Shown piece after piece: positions 9,852 through 19,791 of a DNA stretch of 64,000 nucleotides (positions are counted from its first letter, which is position 1; every line of letters begins with the position of its first letter). This DNA is from Bradyrhizobium sp. (lineage in GTDB: Bacteria > Pseudomonadota > Alphaproteobacteria > Rhizobiales > Xanthobacteraceae): positions 20,379-84,378 of the forward strand of contig JAUXWH010000158.1 of the NCBI GenBank assembly GCA_030681365.1, read 5' to 3'. Below the pieces are notes generated by a model. The model did no database searches. It saw only the letters and a program-made list of their open reading frames with translations, and was not told the DNA's origin. Position numbers and translations under genes: made by a program.

Positions 9852-11383
9852 GCGAGTTGGAGAGCGAACTTTCGACCCCGGCCTTCATCCGCCAGGATCT
9901 GGTTCCGGAGCGCGCCGCGCCGATCAAGACCACCGGTTTTGTCGGGTTCCTGCGCACCCGGCTGTTCAATTCCCCGACCAACATTCTGCTCACCATCGTC
10001 AGCGTCCTGCTGCTGTGGGTCACGATCGTTCCCACGGTAAAGTTCCTGCTGATCGATGCGGTCTGGACCGGTACCGACCGCACCGCATGCCTCGAGGAGA
10101 CCGCGAAACGCACCGTCGGAGCCTGCTGGCCGTTCGTGCAGGCGAAATTCAGCCAGTTCATCTACGGCTTTTATCCGGAGGCGGAGCGGTGGCGGGTCAA
10201 CCTGACCTTTGTGCTCGCCGCCGTACTGCTGCTGCCGCTGCTGATTCCGCGACTGCCGGCCAAGGGTCTCAATGCGGGCCTGTTCTTTATTGCACTTCCC
10301 GTCGTCGCATTCTTCCTGCTGCATGGCGGCGGATTGAAGGGATTTGGCGTGAGCTGGACCGCCGCGCTGCTGGGGGGATTCAACGACAGCATCGGCGACG
10401 GCGGCGCCAAACTTGCCAATGTCAGCGAAACAATCGCGGTGATCGGACCGGTACTCTGGCTGCTTGGCAAGCTCCTGGTCCTGATCAGTACCGTCATCTT
10501 CTATGTGCTGTGGCCGCTGACCTGGCTGCGCGACCAGATCCAGGCGTCCGACAGCCCGGTCTGGGCCGATTTCGCCGCGACCGCCGCGATCGTTTCGCTG
10601 CTGCTGTTCTTCGCGGGCGGCGGCGTGCGCACCGGCTGGCGCGCGCTGATCGTCAGCCTGGCGGTCTTTGCGGGAATCGGCATCGTCATCGCGGTCATGG
10701 GCCTCGACCGCGGCGGACTGCCGGTGGTCGATACGCGGCTGTGGGGTGGCCTGCTGGTGACGCTGGTGGTCTCGGTGACGGGGATCGTGGCGTCGATGCC
10801 GGTGGGCATCGCGCTGGCGCTCGGCCGTCGCTCGACGATTCCATTGATCCGGATATTCTCGATCGCCTTCATCGAGTTCTGGCGCGGGGTGCCGCTGATC
10901 ACGGTGCTGTTCTTCGCGACCTACATGCTGCCGCTGTTCGTTCCCGCAGGGTTCACCATCGACGGACTGATGCGCGCCCTGATCGGCATCGCGCTGTTTG
11001 CCGGGGCCTATCAGGCCGAGGTCATCAGGGGCGGCCTGCAGGCGATCCCGCGCGGGCAAAGCGAGGCGGCAAGCGCGCTCGGCCTGTCCTACTGGAAGAC
11101 GACGGGGCTGATCGTGATGCCGCAGGCGCTGCGCCACGTCATCCCCGGCCTCGTCAACAGCTTCATCGCGCTGTTCAAGGATACCTCGCTGGTCTCGATC
11201 GTGGCGCTGTTCGATCTGCTGGGACAGCTGCGGGCATCCTTCAGCGACCCGGTATGGTCGACGCCGACGACCTTGTTCACGGGCTTTGCCTTCACCGGCA
11301 TGGTCTACTTCGTGTTCTGCTTTGGAATGTCGCGCTATTCACTGTTCGTCGAGAACAGGCTCAATGCACACCGCCGGAACTGA
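9848..11383 (+). CDS. aapM: Amino acid ABC transporter permease
   Basis: [25 protein letters not shown]...; ATGA overlap with aap[31 protein letters not shown]. Confidence 0.92.
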   Translation: MSELESELSTPAFIRQDLVPERAAPIKTTGFVGFLRTRLFNSPTNILLTIVSVLLLWVTIVPTVKFLLIDAVWTGTDRTACLEETAKRTVGACWPFVQAKFSQFIYGFYPEAERWRVNLTFVLAAVLLLPLLIPRLPAKGLNAGLFFIALPVVAFFLLHGGGLKGFGVSWTAALLGGFNDSIGDGGAKLANVSETIAVIGPVLWLLGKLLVLISTVIFYVLWPLTWLRDQIQASDSPVWADFAATAAIVSLLLFFAGGGVRTGWRALIVSLAVFAGIGIVIAVMGLDRGGLPVVDTRLWGGLLVTLVVSVTGIVASMPVGIALALGRRSTIPLIRIFSIAFIEFWRGVPLITVLFFATYMLPLFVPAGFTIDGLMRALIGIALFAGAYQAEVIRGGLQAIPRGQSEAASALGLSYWKTTGLIVMPQALRHVIPGLVNSFIALFKDTSLVSIVALFDLLGQLRASFSDPVWSTPTTLFTGFAFTGMVYFVFCFGMSRYSLFVENRLNAHRRN

Positions 11384-11391
11384 GTGATCAC

Positions 11392-12132
11392 ATGACCGCC
11401 AACCCGATTGTCTCCATCGACGGCCTCAACAAATGGTTCGGCGATTTCCACGTGCTGCGTGACATCAACCTCGATGTCGCCAAAGGCGAGCGCATCGTGG
11501 TCTGCGGTCCGTCGGGCTCGGGCAAGTCGACTCTGATCCGCTGCATCAATGCGCTGGAGGAATTCCAGGAAGGCAAGATCGTGGTCGACGGCATCGAACT
11601 CGGGCCGAACCTGCGGCGCGTCGACGAAGTCCGGCGCGAGGTCGGCATGGTGTTCCAGAGTTTCAACCTCTTCCCGCATCTGACGGTGCTGGACAATTGC
11701 ACGCTGGCGCCGATCTGGGTGCGCAACATCCCGAAAAAGGACGCCGAAGCCGCGGCCATGAAATATCTCGAGCGGGTCAAGATCCCGCATCAGGCCAACA
11801 AGTTTCCCGGCCAGATGTCCGGCGGCCAGCAGCAGCGCGTCGCGATCGCCCGCGCCCTCACCATGAGTCCGAAGGTGATGCTGTTCGACGAGCCGACCTC
11901 GGCGCTGGATCCCGAAATGGTCAAGGAAGTGCTCGACACCATGGTCGATCTCGCCGAGGAAGGCATGACCATGCTGGTGGTGACCCACGAAATGGGCTTT
12001 GCCAGGGAAGTGGCCAACCGCATCGTGTTCATGGACGCCGGCCAGATCATCGAGTCCAACACGCCGGCGAATTTCTTTGCCAATCCGCAGCATTCGCGCA
12101 CGAAACTGTTCCTGAGCCAGATCTTGCGGTGA
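11392..12132 (+). CDS. aapP: Amino acid ABC transporter ATP-binding protein
   Basis: [29 protein letters not shown]...[13 protein letters not shown]...[15 protein letters not shown]. Confidence 0.93.
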   Translation: MTANPIVSIDGLNKWFGDFHVLRDINLDVAKGERIVVCGPSGSGKSTLIRCINALEEFQEGKIVVDGIELGPNLRRVDEVRREVGMVFQSFNLFPHLTVLDNCTLAPIWVRNIPKKDAEAAAMKYLERVKIPHQANKFPGQMSGGQQQRVAIARALTMSPKVMLFDEPTSALDPEMVKEVLDTMVDLAEEGMTMLVVTHEMGFAREVANRIVFMDAGQIIESNTPANFFANPQHSRTKLFLSQILR

Positions 12133-12136
12133 TGTT

Positions 12137-12295
12137 TCTGCCTCATGGTGAGGAGCGCGTCAGGCACCGCCTGATGCGCGTCTCGAACCATCCAGCACAT
12201 TGCCTGTTGCCATCCTTCGAGACGCCGCGCGAAGCGTGCGCGGCTCCTCCAGCGACAACGACGAAGCCGTTGCGCGGGGATGAGGTCGGAGTTCG
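12137..12295. repeat. Intergenic palindromic repeat (gcctcatggtgaggagcgcg... / ...cgcgcggctcctcc... type)
   Basis: Interrupted inverted sequences; a related motif set recurs around 58300-58410. Confidence 0.45.
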
Positions 12296-12306
12296 TTGCT
12301 GTTAGC

Positions 12307-13347
12307 TCACACCTTTTCGAACGGCAACTCGATCTGGCTGCGCTTCTCGAGCCAGGCCGGCACCGGCAGGTTCTTCGAGCGCATGAAGGCCGGATTGAAC
12401 AGTTTTGACTGATAGCGGCCCCCGGAATCGCAGAGGATCGTGACGATGGTCTTGCCGGGCCCGAGCTGCCTGGCGAGCCGGATCGCGCCGGCGACGTTGA
12501 TGCCGGTGGAGCCGCCGAGGCACAGGCCTTCATGCTCCAGCAGATCGTAGATCACGGTCACGGCTTCCTCGTCCGAAACCAGGAACGCGTCATCGACCAC
12601 GGCGGTCTCGACCACCGGCGTGACGCGGCCGAGGCCGATGCCCTCGGTGATCGAATCGCCCGGTGTCGATTTGGCCTTGCCGTTCTTGAACAGCTCATAC
12701 ATCGCGAAACCATGCGGGTCGGCGCAGGCAACGACGATGTCCTTGTTCTTTTCCTTCAGTGCCCGGCTGGTGCCGGCGAGCGTGCCGCCGGTGCCGACCG
12801 AACAGATGAAACCGTCGATCTTGCCGCCGGTCTGTTCCCAGATCTCGGGGCCGGTCGAATCGTAATGCGCCTTGGCGTTATCCAGATTGTTCCACTGATC
12901 GGCGAACAGCACGCCGTTGGGCTCGGTCTTGCGCAATTGCGCGGCCAGCCTCCTGCCGACATGCTGATAATTGTTGGGATTGCTGTAGGGCAGGGCAGGT
13001 ACTTCGACCAGCTCCGCGCCGCACAGGCGAAGCATGTCCTTCTTTTCCTGGCTCTGGGTTTCCGGGATCAGGATCAGGGTCCGGTACCCGCGCGCGCTCG
13101 CCACCACGGCAAGGCCGATGCCGGTGTTGCCCGCGGTCGCTTCCACCACCAGCCCGCCGGGCTTGAGGTCGCCGCGCTTTTCCGCTTCCAGGATCATCCA
13201 TTTGCCGGCGCGGTCCTTGACCGACTGGCCGGGATTCATGAACTCGGCCTTGCCGAGGATGGTGCAGCCGGTCGCCTCCGAGGCGTGCTTCAGCTTGATG
13301 AGCGGCGTGTTGCCGATCGCCTGAACGACGTCGTTGTTGAAGGTCAT
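12307..13347 (-). CDS. Cysteine synthase A-like (PLP)
   Basis: MTFNNDVVQAIGNTPLIKLKHASEATGCTILGKAEFMNPGQSVKDRAGKWMI; ATG at 13347. Confidence 0.9.
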   Translation of the reverse strand: MTFNNDVVQAIGNTPLIKLKHASEATGCTILGKAEFMNPGQSVKDRAGKWMILEAEKRGDLKPGGLVVEATAGNTGIGLAVVASARGYRTLILIPETQSQEKKDMLRLCGAELVEVPALPYSNPNNYQHVGRRLAAQLRKTEPNGVLFADQWNNLDNAKAHYDSTGPEIWEQTGGKIDGFICSVGTGGTLAGTSRALKEKNKDIVVACADPHGFAMYELFKNGKAKSTPGDSITEGIGLGRVTPVVETAVVDDAFLVSDEEAVTVIYDLLEHEGLCLGGSTGINVAGAIRLARQLGPGKTIVTILCDSGGRYQSKLFNPAFMRSKNLPVPAWLEKRSQIELPFEKV

Positions 13348-13587
13348 GTCCTGAAATTTGCCAGTTGTTTCCTCACCGCCGATGACCCTAAAGGACGGCT
13401 GCAGTGCATACAAGCCAGCGCAGAGCATACCTGCGAGCATGCTGCGAGGAGCCGCGGATCAAAGCTCTGCTGCTGACCGGGCTTGGCATGGAATAAAATT
13501 GCCTGAAAAGGTCTTCTGGAAGGCGGCGCCTGCGGTACCGATTACCGCGCCGGCTTTCGGCCGCAGCTGACGGCAAGCCAAGCTTCA

Positions 13588-14820
13588 TTATTGCCGTTCG
13601 ATTTTATGGAGCCCGACGTTCAGCACGCCGATTTCGAAGCCGAGTCGGCAATAGGCCAGATAGTATTCCCACATCCGCTTGAAGCGAAGATCGAACCCCA
13701 GGGCGCTGATATCAGGCCATGCCTGTAGAAACCGGGTGTGCCAATCGGCCAGTGTGCGCGCATAGCTGTCGCCAAAGAACTCCGAGGAAACCAATCGCAA
13801 TCCCGCCTGGCCGATCTGTCGTTCGAGAATGCCCGTCGTCGGCAGCATGCCGCCCGGAAAAATGTAGCGTTGAATGAATTCCGGTCGTCGGCGGTAACTC
13901 TCGAAGCGGCTTTGGTCGATCGTAATTACCTGGAGGACGGCCGCACCCTGCGGATTCAGCCGTTGCCGCAGATTTGCGAAGAATGTAGGCCAATAGGCCT
14001 CGCCTACGGCTTCCAGCATCTCGATCGACACCACACGATCGTAAGTGCCGCCGGCGTCGCGATAATCCTGAAGCCGCAGGTCCGATTTTTCGGCAAAGCC
14101 GCGCCGGGCCAGTTGCTGTCGCGCATAGGCGAGTTGTTCGGTGGACAGCGTCAATCCGGTCACATGACTACCGGTGCGCTCGATGATGCGCTCGGCAAGC
14201 CCGCCCCAACCGCAGCCGATTTCCAGGATGCGTTCGCCACCATCCAGTTCGAGACATTCAATCACCCGATCAAGCTTGGTGCGCTGTGCATTCTCGAGAG
14301 ACTCGTCCGGCGACGAATAAATCGCGGAGGAGTACATCATGCTTGAATCGAGCCATAATCGATAGAAGGCGTTGCCGAGATCGTAGTGGGCCGCGATGTT
14401 TCGGCGGCTGCCGCGCCTGGTATTGCGGTTCAATGCGTGACGAATTCTGGTCAGGGGCTGAGGCGGCTTCAACCTCTCGAACGATATGCTGTCGCCTGAA
14501 CGGTGTCCCGCGGCGCGCAGGAATGCGTGGATATCGGGCGTCGACCACTCGCCCGCCAGATAGCCCTCGGCAAAACCGAGATCGCCGCTGGTCAACAGTC
14601 GGATCATGCATTTCCAGCTATGGATCGTCAGCTGTGCCTGCTCGCCCGATCGCTTGCCGCCGATCAGGATGCGCCGCCCGCCCGGCGTCTGCAGCAGGAT
14701 CTCGTCGCAGTCGACCTTGCGGAGCACGCGCTGCATGAAGGATTTGAGCAGGGCAGGCGACGTCGATGTTCCCGAAAGGTCGAGCGACCGGGGCGCGGTT
14801 TGTTGGTTTTCAGACGACAT
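13588..14820 (-). CDS. Cyclopropane-fatty-acyl-phospholipid synthase family SAM methyltransferase
   Basis: 410 aa; NIAAHYDLGNAFYRLWLDSSMMYSSAIY; ILEIGCGWGGLAERI. Confidence 0.9.
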   Translation of the reverse strand: MSSENQQTAPRSLDLSGTSTSPALLKSFMQRVLRKVDCDEILLQTPGGRRILIGGKRSGEQAQLTIHSWKCMIRLLTSGDLGFAEGYLAGEWSTPDIHAFLRAAGHRSGDSISFERLKPPQPLTRIRHALNRNTRRGSRRNIAAHYDLGNAFYRLWLDSSMMYSSAIYSSPDESLENAQRTKLDRVIECLELDGGERILEIGCGWGGLAERIIERTGSHVTGLTLSTEQLAYARQQLARRGFAEKSDLRLQDYRDAGGTYDRVVSIEMLEAVGEAYWPTFFANLRQRLNPQGAAVLQVITIDQSRFESYRRRPEFIQRYIFPGGMLPTTGILERQIGQAGLRLVSSEFFGDSYARTLADWHTRFLQAWPDISALGFDLRFKRMWEYYLAYCRLGFEIGVLNVGLHKIERQ

Positions 14821-15610
14821 GCGGATCGATCCGGTTTGACGTGTTGATGGCGGTGGTGGAATTGCGCGTGGGCGCGACAGGTCTGGTGCGCCACCGCATT
14901 CCTTTCAGCCAGAGGCGCAGCGCCTCCCAATGGATCGCCAGGGTGACTTTTGCGGTAATCAGCGGAATCCCGACAAAGGTCTGCAGCAGCGCACGGTCGG
15001 TCAGTTCGCGGCGAAGCCCGGCGAGGCTGGCGTGAAGGACGCGTTCGCCGCCCTTGCTGGCGTTGATGCCGACCGCGACGCGTCTGGTGGGTTCGATCAG
15101 CCGAAAGTGGTAAACGAGGTCCATATCCATGAACGGCGATACGTAGAACGCCTTGCGGCAGTTTTGCCGGATCTCGCCGGAGCTGGCTTCGATCGCGGCA
15201 ACGTAGGAGTGGCGCTCGCCAAAGGTGTTGTGGACTTCGTAAATGATCGCGGCGAGTTCGCCGCCGGGCCGGTGGCAGTAATAGATGCTGATCGGATTGA
15301 AGCTGTAGCCGAGCGTTCGCGGCATGCAGAGCAGGCGAATCGCGCCATCTGCAATGTCGATACCTGCTTCCGTCAGCAGCCGTTCGGCCTGGATGCGAAG
15401 CGGTGTCGGGCTGCCGTCGCCGAGATCTGCCTCGTGCAATGCGAACAGGTTGAAGCGGTTGTGGGAGAACAGTTTCAGCCGGGCGGTCAGCACAGGCAGT
15501 TCATCGAGGTCGATCAGCAGCCAGAAGGCGCGGTAGCGAAAGTGATGCACCTTGGGCCGCAGCCGCCGGTGCATCACCGCGCCGACATAGAGCGCCGATC
15601 GGAAACTCAT
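14810..15610 (-). CDS. DUF1365 domain protein
   Basis: MSFRSALYVGAVMHRRLRPKVHHFRYRAFWLLIDLDELPVL; overlaps both neighbours. Confidence 0.88.
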   Translation of the reverse strand: MSFRSALYVGAVMHRRLRPKVHHFRYRAFWLLIDLDELPVLTARLKLFSHNRFNLFALHEADLGDGSPTPLRIQAERLLTEAGIDIADGAIRLLCMPRTLGYSFNPISIYYCHRPGGELAAIIYEVHNTFGERHSYVAAIEASSGEIRQNCRKAFYVSPFMDMDLVYHFRLIEPTRRVAVGINASKGGERVLHASLAGLRRELTDRALLQTFVGIPLITAKVTLAIHWEALRLWLKGMRWRTRPVAPTRNSTTAINTSNRIDPHVV

Positions 15611-16968
15611 GGCTGCAGCTCCAGCATCGCCGCGCCCACGGCCTTGCGTCCGAGCACGATGCGTCCGGACTCGTCGGGCACCTTCCACGGTCGCCGCAGC
15701 CCGCCGAGCTGTTCGGCGACGGCGAGGCCGGCCTGCAGTCCGTCTTCATGGAAACCCGCACCGAAATGAGCGCCGCAGAACCAGACGTTGCCCTGTCCTT
15801 GCAGCGACCAGAGCCGGCGCTGCGCCGCTATCGCGGCGGCATCGAAGATCGGATGATGGTAAATTTCGCTGCGATACAGCGTCGCCGCGTGCGGCGCACG
15901 CGGCGGGTTGAGCGTGAGAAACAGCGGCGAACGATCCGGAATGCCTTGCAGCCGGTTCATCCAATAGGTGACGGCGACCTTGTCGGCGGACGCATCGCCT
16001 GAACCGATATAGTTCCAACTCGACCAAGCCGCGCGACGCCGTGGCATGAAACTCGCGTCCGAGTGCAGCACGGCGAGATTGCGGCTGTAGCGAAACGCGC
16101 CGAGCAGTTCGGTTTCGTCCGCCGTCGGATCGGCGAGGGCCGACAAGGCCTGATCGGCATGCGTAGCCATGACGACATGGTCATAGCGGCTCGATTCGCC
16201 GCGCGAGTCCGTCACGATGACACCGTCGGGGACACGCCGAACCGCGACGACTCCTGTGTCGAGCCTGATCCAGTCGGCAAAGGGCTGAATCAGCCGCTGC
16301 ACATACACGGTGCTTCCGCCAACCACGGTTTCCCAGGCGGGACGCCGGGAAAGCTGCAACAGGCCATGATTACGATGGAAGCGAAGGAAGGTCGCGACCG
16401 GGAATGACAGGATCTCGCTCGGCGGCGCCGACCAAATCGCGCTGGCCATCGGCAGCAAGTGATCGTCCCGGAACGCGGCGCCATAGCCGCCGGCCGCGAG
16501 ATAGTCGCCGAGGCTTATGGCTTCGTCCTTCAACAGGTCCGCATCCCGCGTCGCCTGCCGGTAGAATTTCACGAGATCGCGCAGCATCGACCAGAAACGT
16601 GGACGGAACAGGTTGCCCGGCTGTGCGAACAGGCCTTGCAGGCCGGTACCGGAATATTCGAGAGCGCCGTCATGCAGCGACACGGCAAGCGACATGTCGG
16701 AGGTTTTTGTGGGAACCCCCAAGTGCTCGAACATCGCCGACAGGTTGGGATAGGCCTGTCGATTGAAGACGATGAAGCCGGTATCGACGGGGATGCTATC
16801 CCCACCGACCCGCGCAACGACGGTATTGGCATGGCCGCCGATCCGTTCGGCCCGTTCGTACACCGTCACATCGTGGCGCTGGCTCAGCAGCCATGCGGCG
16901 GCCAGGCCGGAAATCCCGGTTCCAACCACCGCCACCTTCAATCGGATACCATCCCGCACGAAGTCCAC
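15607..16968 (-). CDS. FAD-dependent oxidoreductase (amine oxidase family)
   Basis: 453 aa; VAVVGTGISGLAAAWLLSQRHDVTVYERAERIGGHANTV dinucleotide-binding motif. Confidence 0.88.
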   Translation of the reverse strand: MDFVRDGIRLKVAVVGTGISGLAAAWLLSQRHDVTVYERAERIGGHANTVVARVGGDSIPVDTGFIVFNRQAYPNLSAMFEHLGVPTKTSDMSLAVSLHDGALEYSGTGLQGLFAQPGNLFRPRFWSMLRDLVKFYRQATRDADLLKDEAISLGDYLAAGGYGAAFRDDHLLPMASAIWSAPPSEILSFPVATFLRFHRNHGLLQLSRRPAWETVVGGSTVYVQRLIQPFADWIRLDTGVVAVRRVPDGVIVTDSRGESSRYDHVVMATHADQALSALADPTADETELLGAFRYSRNLAVLHSDASFMPRRRAAWSSWNYIGSGDASADKVAVTYWMNRLQGIPDRSPLFLTLNPPRAPHAATLYRSEIYHHPIFDAAAIAAQRRLWSLQGQGNVWFCGAHFGAGFHEDGLQAGLAVAEQLGGLRRPWKVPDESGRIVLGRKAVGAAMLELQP

Positions 16969-17022
16969 TCCATCGCCTCAGCCTGTCCAGCGGGCCGCTC
17001 GGCCGGCGAACGCCCTACTTGA

Positions 17023-17049
17023 AACGAACCGCAAGCGGGTTTGGATCAC
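17023..17049 (-). promoter_or_regulatory. Putative ECF-sigma promoter site A (for the FAD oxidoreductase-DUF1365-CFA operon)
   Basis: Minus strand GTGATCCAAAC-N12-CGTT, same spacing as sites B and C. Confidence 0.65.
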
Positions 17050-17066
17050 CTCGAGTGATCCAAACC
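17038..17066. repeat. Perfect inverted repeat, 12-bp arms (GGTTTGGATCAC / GTGATCCAAACC), 5-bp spacer CTCGA
   Basis: Read directly from sequence. Confidence 0.95.
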
Positions 17067-17081
17067 GGGCAAGTCTGCGTT
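17055..17081 (+). promoter_or_regulatory. Putative ECF-sigma autoregulatory promoter site B
   Basis: GTGATCCAAAC-N12-CGTT pointing to the sigma factor gene. Confidence 0.65.
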
Positions 17082-17197
17082 TTGTCGGTATGCAAACGCT
17101 GGCGCGACATCTTCCATCTCGCGGCGCTCTGGCCAGCGCCACGGCGATCCGGTACTCACGTCCGGCATGCGGTGGCAGATCGGAGCGTGCGGGCAGC

Positions 17198-17785
17198 ATG
17201 GTGAACGAGACACCCAACGGCGCGACGTCGGACGCTGCGAGGTGGGCCGCCCTGATCGAGGCCGTGGCGACGCGCGGGGACCGCGCGGCGTTCGCGGCGT
17301 TGTTCGAACACTTTGCGCCGCGGATCAAAACCTTCATGCGGCGTTCCGGCGCCAGCGAACAAAGCGCTGATGAATTCGCGCAGGAAGCCTTGTTGGCGGT
17401 CTGGTCGAAGGCGCGATTGTTCGATCCCGGGAGCGTTGGGGCCGCAGCGTGGATATTCACGATCGCCCGCAATCTGCGCATCGATGTCCTCCGCCGGGAA
17501 AAGCGCGGCGGCAGGGATCATACGGTCGAGATCGACCCCGAGTTTCACGTCGATGAAGGGCCGCAACCGGATGCGGGCCTGGCCGCGTCGGAGGTGGAAT
17601 CGAGGGTGAGGGACGCCCTGACCCATTTGTCCGAGGATCAACTGCGGGTGATCGAGTTGTCCTTTTTTGATGAAAAGGCCCATGCGGAAATTGCGCAGAC
17701 GCTTCAGATCCCGCTCGGAACGGTCAAGTCGCGACTGCGGCTGGCGATGAATCGGTTGCGTGGACAGCTGGGTGACTTCTCATGA
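17198..17785 (+). CDS. ECF sigma factor (RpoE of the RpoE-ChrR type)
   Basis: MVNETPNGATSDAARW...; sigma70 region 2 SADEFAQEALLAVWSKARLFD and region 4 LSEDQLRVIELSFFDEKAHAEIAQTLQIPLGTVKSRLRLAMNRL. Confidence 0.92.
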   Translation: MVNETPNGATSDAARWAALIEAVATRGDRAAFAALFEHFAPRIKTFMRRSGASEQSADEFAQEALLAVWSKARLFDPGSVGAAAWIFTIARNLRIDVLRREKRGGRDHTVEIDPEFHVDEGPQPDAGLAASEVESRVRDALTHLSEDQLRVIELSFFDEKAHAEIAQTLQIPLGTVKSRLRLAMNRLRGQLGDFS

Positions 17786-18432
17786 CGATCCATCACCACC
17801 CCCCGGAGGAACTGCTGGTGGCGTTTGCGGCGGGCTTGCTCGATCTGGGCCAGCACGTAGCTGTGGCAACACACCTTGTCGGTTGTCCGCATTGTCGCGC
17901 CATGGTGCGCACGATGGAGCATGTCGGCGGGTTGGTGCTGGCCGATCTGCCGCCGACTGCGATGTCCGTCGGTGCCCTGGCGGCCGTCGAAGCGAGGCTG
18001 GACGGGCCTGGTTCTTCCCTCGCAGTGCCGCCCCGAGTTGGTGCAGGGCTGGCTGATGTACCGGGTCTGCCCCCGTTTGTGCGCGAATACTCCGCCGGAC
18101 CATGGAGGTGGATCGCTCCCAAGGTGCATTTGCGTGCCATTCAGCTGCCCGTAGCCAGCGCGACGCGGGTCTTTCTGTTGAGATCCCGGCCGGGCACCAA
18201 GATGATCGAGCACACCCATACCGGTTTCGAAATGAGTTGCGTGCTGTCGGGAAGCTTTGTTCATGCCGGCGGGCATTTCGGGCCGGGGGATTTCGATTTC
18301 GGTGACGGCACTGACGATCACGAGATCATGATCGACTCGGCAGAGGATTGCATCTGTCTGGTCGCAATGCAGGGCGATCTCAAACTGAATGGCATGATCG
18401 GCCGCCTGCTGCAGCCGTTGATCCGGATGTGA
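17782..18432 (+). CDS. ChrR-like zinc-binding cupin anti-sigma factor
   Basis: MTIHHHPPEELLVAFAAGLLDLGQHVAVATHLVGCPHCRAMVRTMEHVGG; C-terminal cupin; ATGA overlap with the sigma gene. Confidence 0.9.
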   Translation: MTIHHHPPEELLVAFAAGLLDLGQHVAVATHLVGCPHCRAMVRTMEHVGGLVLADLPPTAMSVGALAAVEARLDGPGSSLAVPPRVGAGLADVPGLPPFVREYSAGPWRWIAPKVHLRAIQLPVASATRVFLLRSRPGTKMIEHTHTGFEMSCVLSGSFVHAGGHFGPGDFDFGDGTDDHEIMIDSAEDCICLVAMQGDLKLNGMIGRLLQPLIRM

Positions 18433-18478
18433 TTTCGCGAGCCGCTGCCATGAGCATGTACCCTACGGAAGATGCGAC

Positions 18479-19288
18479 ATGAGTCTGCTCGAGCTGGCCT
18501 TGCTTGCGGCGGCGATGGGAGTGGCACTCTCGGCGATCATGGCCGTCGCCTGGCAGGTGCAACGAACCACGGGGCATACCGGCTGGATCGACGTCTGCTG
18601 GACCTTTGGAACCGGCACGGTGGCCGCGCTTGGCAGCCTGACTCCATCCGGCGCAAATCATCCCCCCGACGCACGCCAGATCATGGTCGCCGCGCTGATC
18701 GCGTTCTGGTCGCTGCGCCTCGGCGGGCACATTCTGCTGCGCACCCGCGAAGTCGGCGACGATCCGCGCTACCGGGATCTCATCAGGCAATGGGGCGCTA
18801 ATGCCGATCGGCGGATGTTCCTGCAGCTGCAGTCGCAGGCGGCGGTCGGCCTGATCCTGGCGATCTCGGTAGCACTTGCGGCACACAATACGCCGCCAAA
18901 TCTCGGTTGGCAGGATTTCCTGGGGATGGCGCTGCTGATCGGCGCGCTGGCCGGGGAGGCGGTGTCCGACTGGCAATTGCGCCGGTTCAGGTCCGATTCC
19001 GCCAATCGCGGGCGGATTTGCGAGGCGGGACTTTGGAGCCTGTCGCGCCATCCGAACTACTTCTTCGAATGGCTGTGCTGGCTCGCTTATCCTGTCATCG
19101 CGATCGATCTGTCAGGAGCCAACCCGCTTGGCTGGATCAGCCTGCTGGCGCCCGCCTGCATGTACTGGGTGCTGGTCCATGTTTCCGGCATTCCGCCGCT
19201 TGAGGCGCACATGTTGCGAACGCGCGGCGAGCAATTTCGCGCACTGCAGGCCCGCACGCGGGCGTTCTTTCCGATCCCCAAGGGATGA
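18479..19288 (+). CDS. DUF1295 family (steroid-reductase-like) membrane protein
   Basis: 269 aa; GLWSLSRHPNYFFEWLCWLAYPVIAID. Confidence 0.88.
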   Translation: MSLLELALLAAAMGVALSAIMAVAWQVQRTTGHTGWIDVCWTFGTGTVAALGSLTPSGANHPPDARQIMVAALIAFWSLRLGGHILLRTREVGDDPRYRDLIRQWGANADRRMFLQLQSQAAVGLILAISVALAAHNTPPNLGWQDFLGMALLIGALAGEAVSDWQLRRFRSDSANRGRICEAGLWSLSRHPNYFFEWLCWLAYPVIAIDLSGANPLGWISLLAPACMYWVLVHVSGIPPLEAHMLRTRGEQFRALQARTRAFFPIPKG

Positions 19289-19295
19289 TCGCAGG

Positions 19296-19697
19296 TCAGA
19301 CCGCGAGCTTGACCGTCACCCAGTAGCCTGCCGCCGCCGCGATGGCGCCGAGCAGTGTTCCCCAACCCGCATCGACGAGGGTGAGCTGCGTGGTCCAGTT
19401 CCGCAGTGTCGCCTGGTTCGTCAGGTCGTAGGTGATGTAGGTGAAGAAACCGAACAGCGCGCCGCCAAGCATGGCCTGAGCGAGGCTACCGGACTTCAGC
19501 GCTGGAAGGATGGCGAAATAGACCAGCCCGACCGGGTAGATCAGATAGAACGCTATTCCTGCCGGCAGGTTGACGGTCGTGAGCATGATATCGCCCAGCG
19601 TGGGGCGATAAAATCGGCTGGCCATCGTTCCGAGCCAGGCCATGTCGACGAACACGAAAACCACCAGGGTGGACAAGTAAGCGGTGACATAAATCAT
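19296..19697 (-). CDS. DUF2177 family membrane protein (upstream start at 19745 also possible)
   Basis: MIYVTAYLSTLVVFVFVDMAWLGTMASRFYRPTLGDIML... Confidence 0.85.
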   Translation of the reverse strand: MIYVTAYLSTLVVFVFVDMAWLGTMASRFYRPTLGDIMLTTVNLPAGIAFYLIYPVGLVYFAILPALKSGSLAQAMLGGALFGFFTYITYDLTNQATLRNWTTQLTLVDAGWGTLLGAIAAAAGYWVTVKLAV

Positions 19698-19764
19698 CTT
19701 GGAATGCCCAATTCTGGAGCAATGCCGCAGCGACATCGATCGCATCTGGTGAACGCAGGACTGT

Positions 19765-19791
19765 AACGATGAAAATTCCTGTCTGGATCAC
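19765..19791 (-). promoter_or_regulatory. Putative ECF-sigma promoter site C upstream of the DUF2177 gene
   Basis: Minus strand GTGATCCAGAC-N12-CGTT. Confidence 0.6.

Noticed and set aside
9829-11391. Long plus-strand extension (767-aa ORF) before AapP
   Set aside because: Out-of-frame reading of aapM; AapP starts at 11392
13455-13470. Minus-strand TGATCC upstream of the cysteine synthase gene
   Set aside because: No ARAC extension and no CGTT at the conserved spacing
18418-18440. Another TGATCC near the end of the ChrR-like gene, upstream of DUF1295
   Set aside because: Lies in codons for LIRM at the ChrR C-terminus and lacks CGTT at the spacing shared by the three accepted sites
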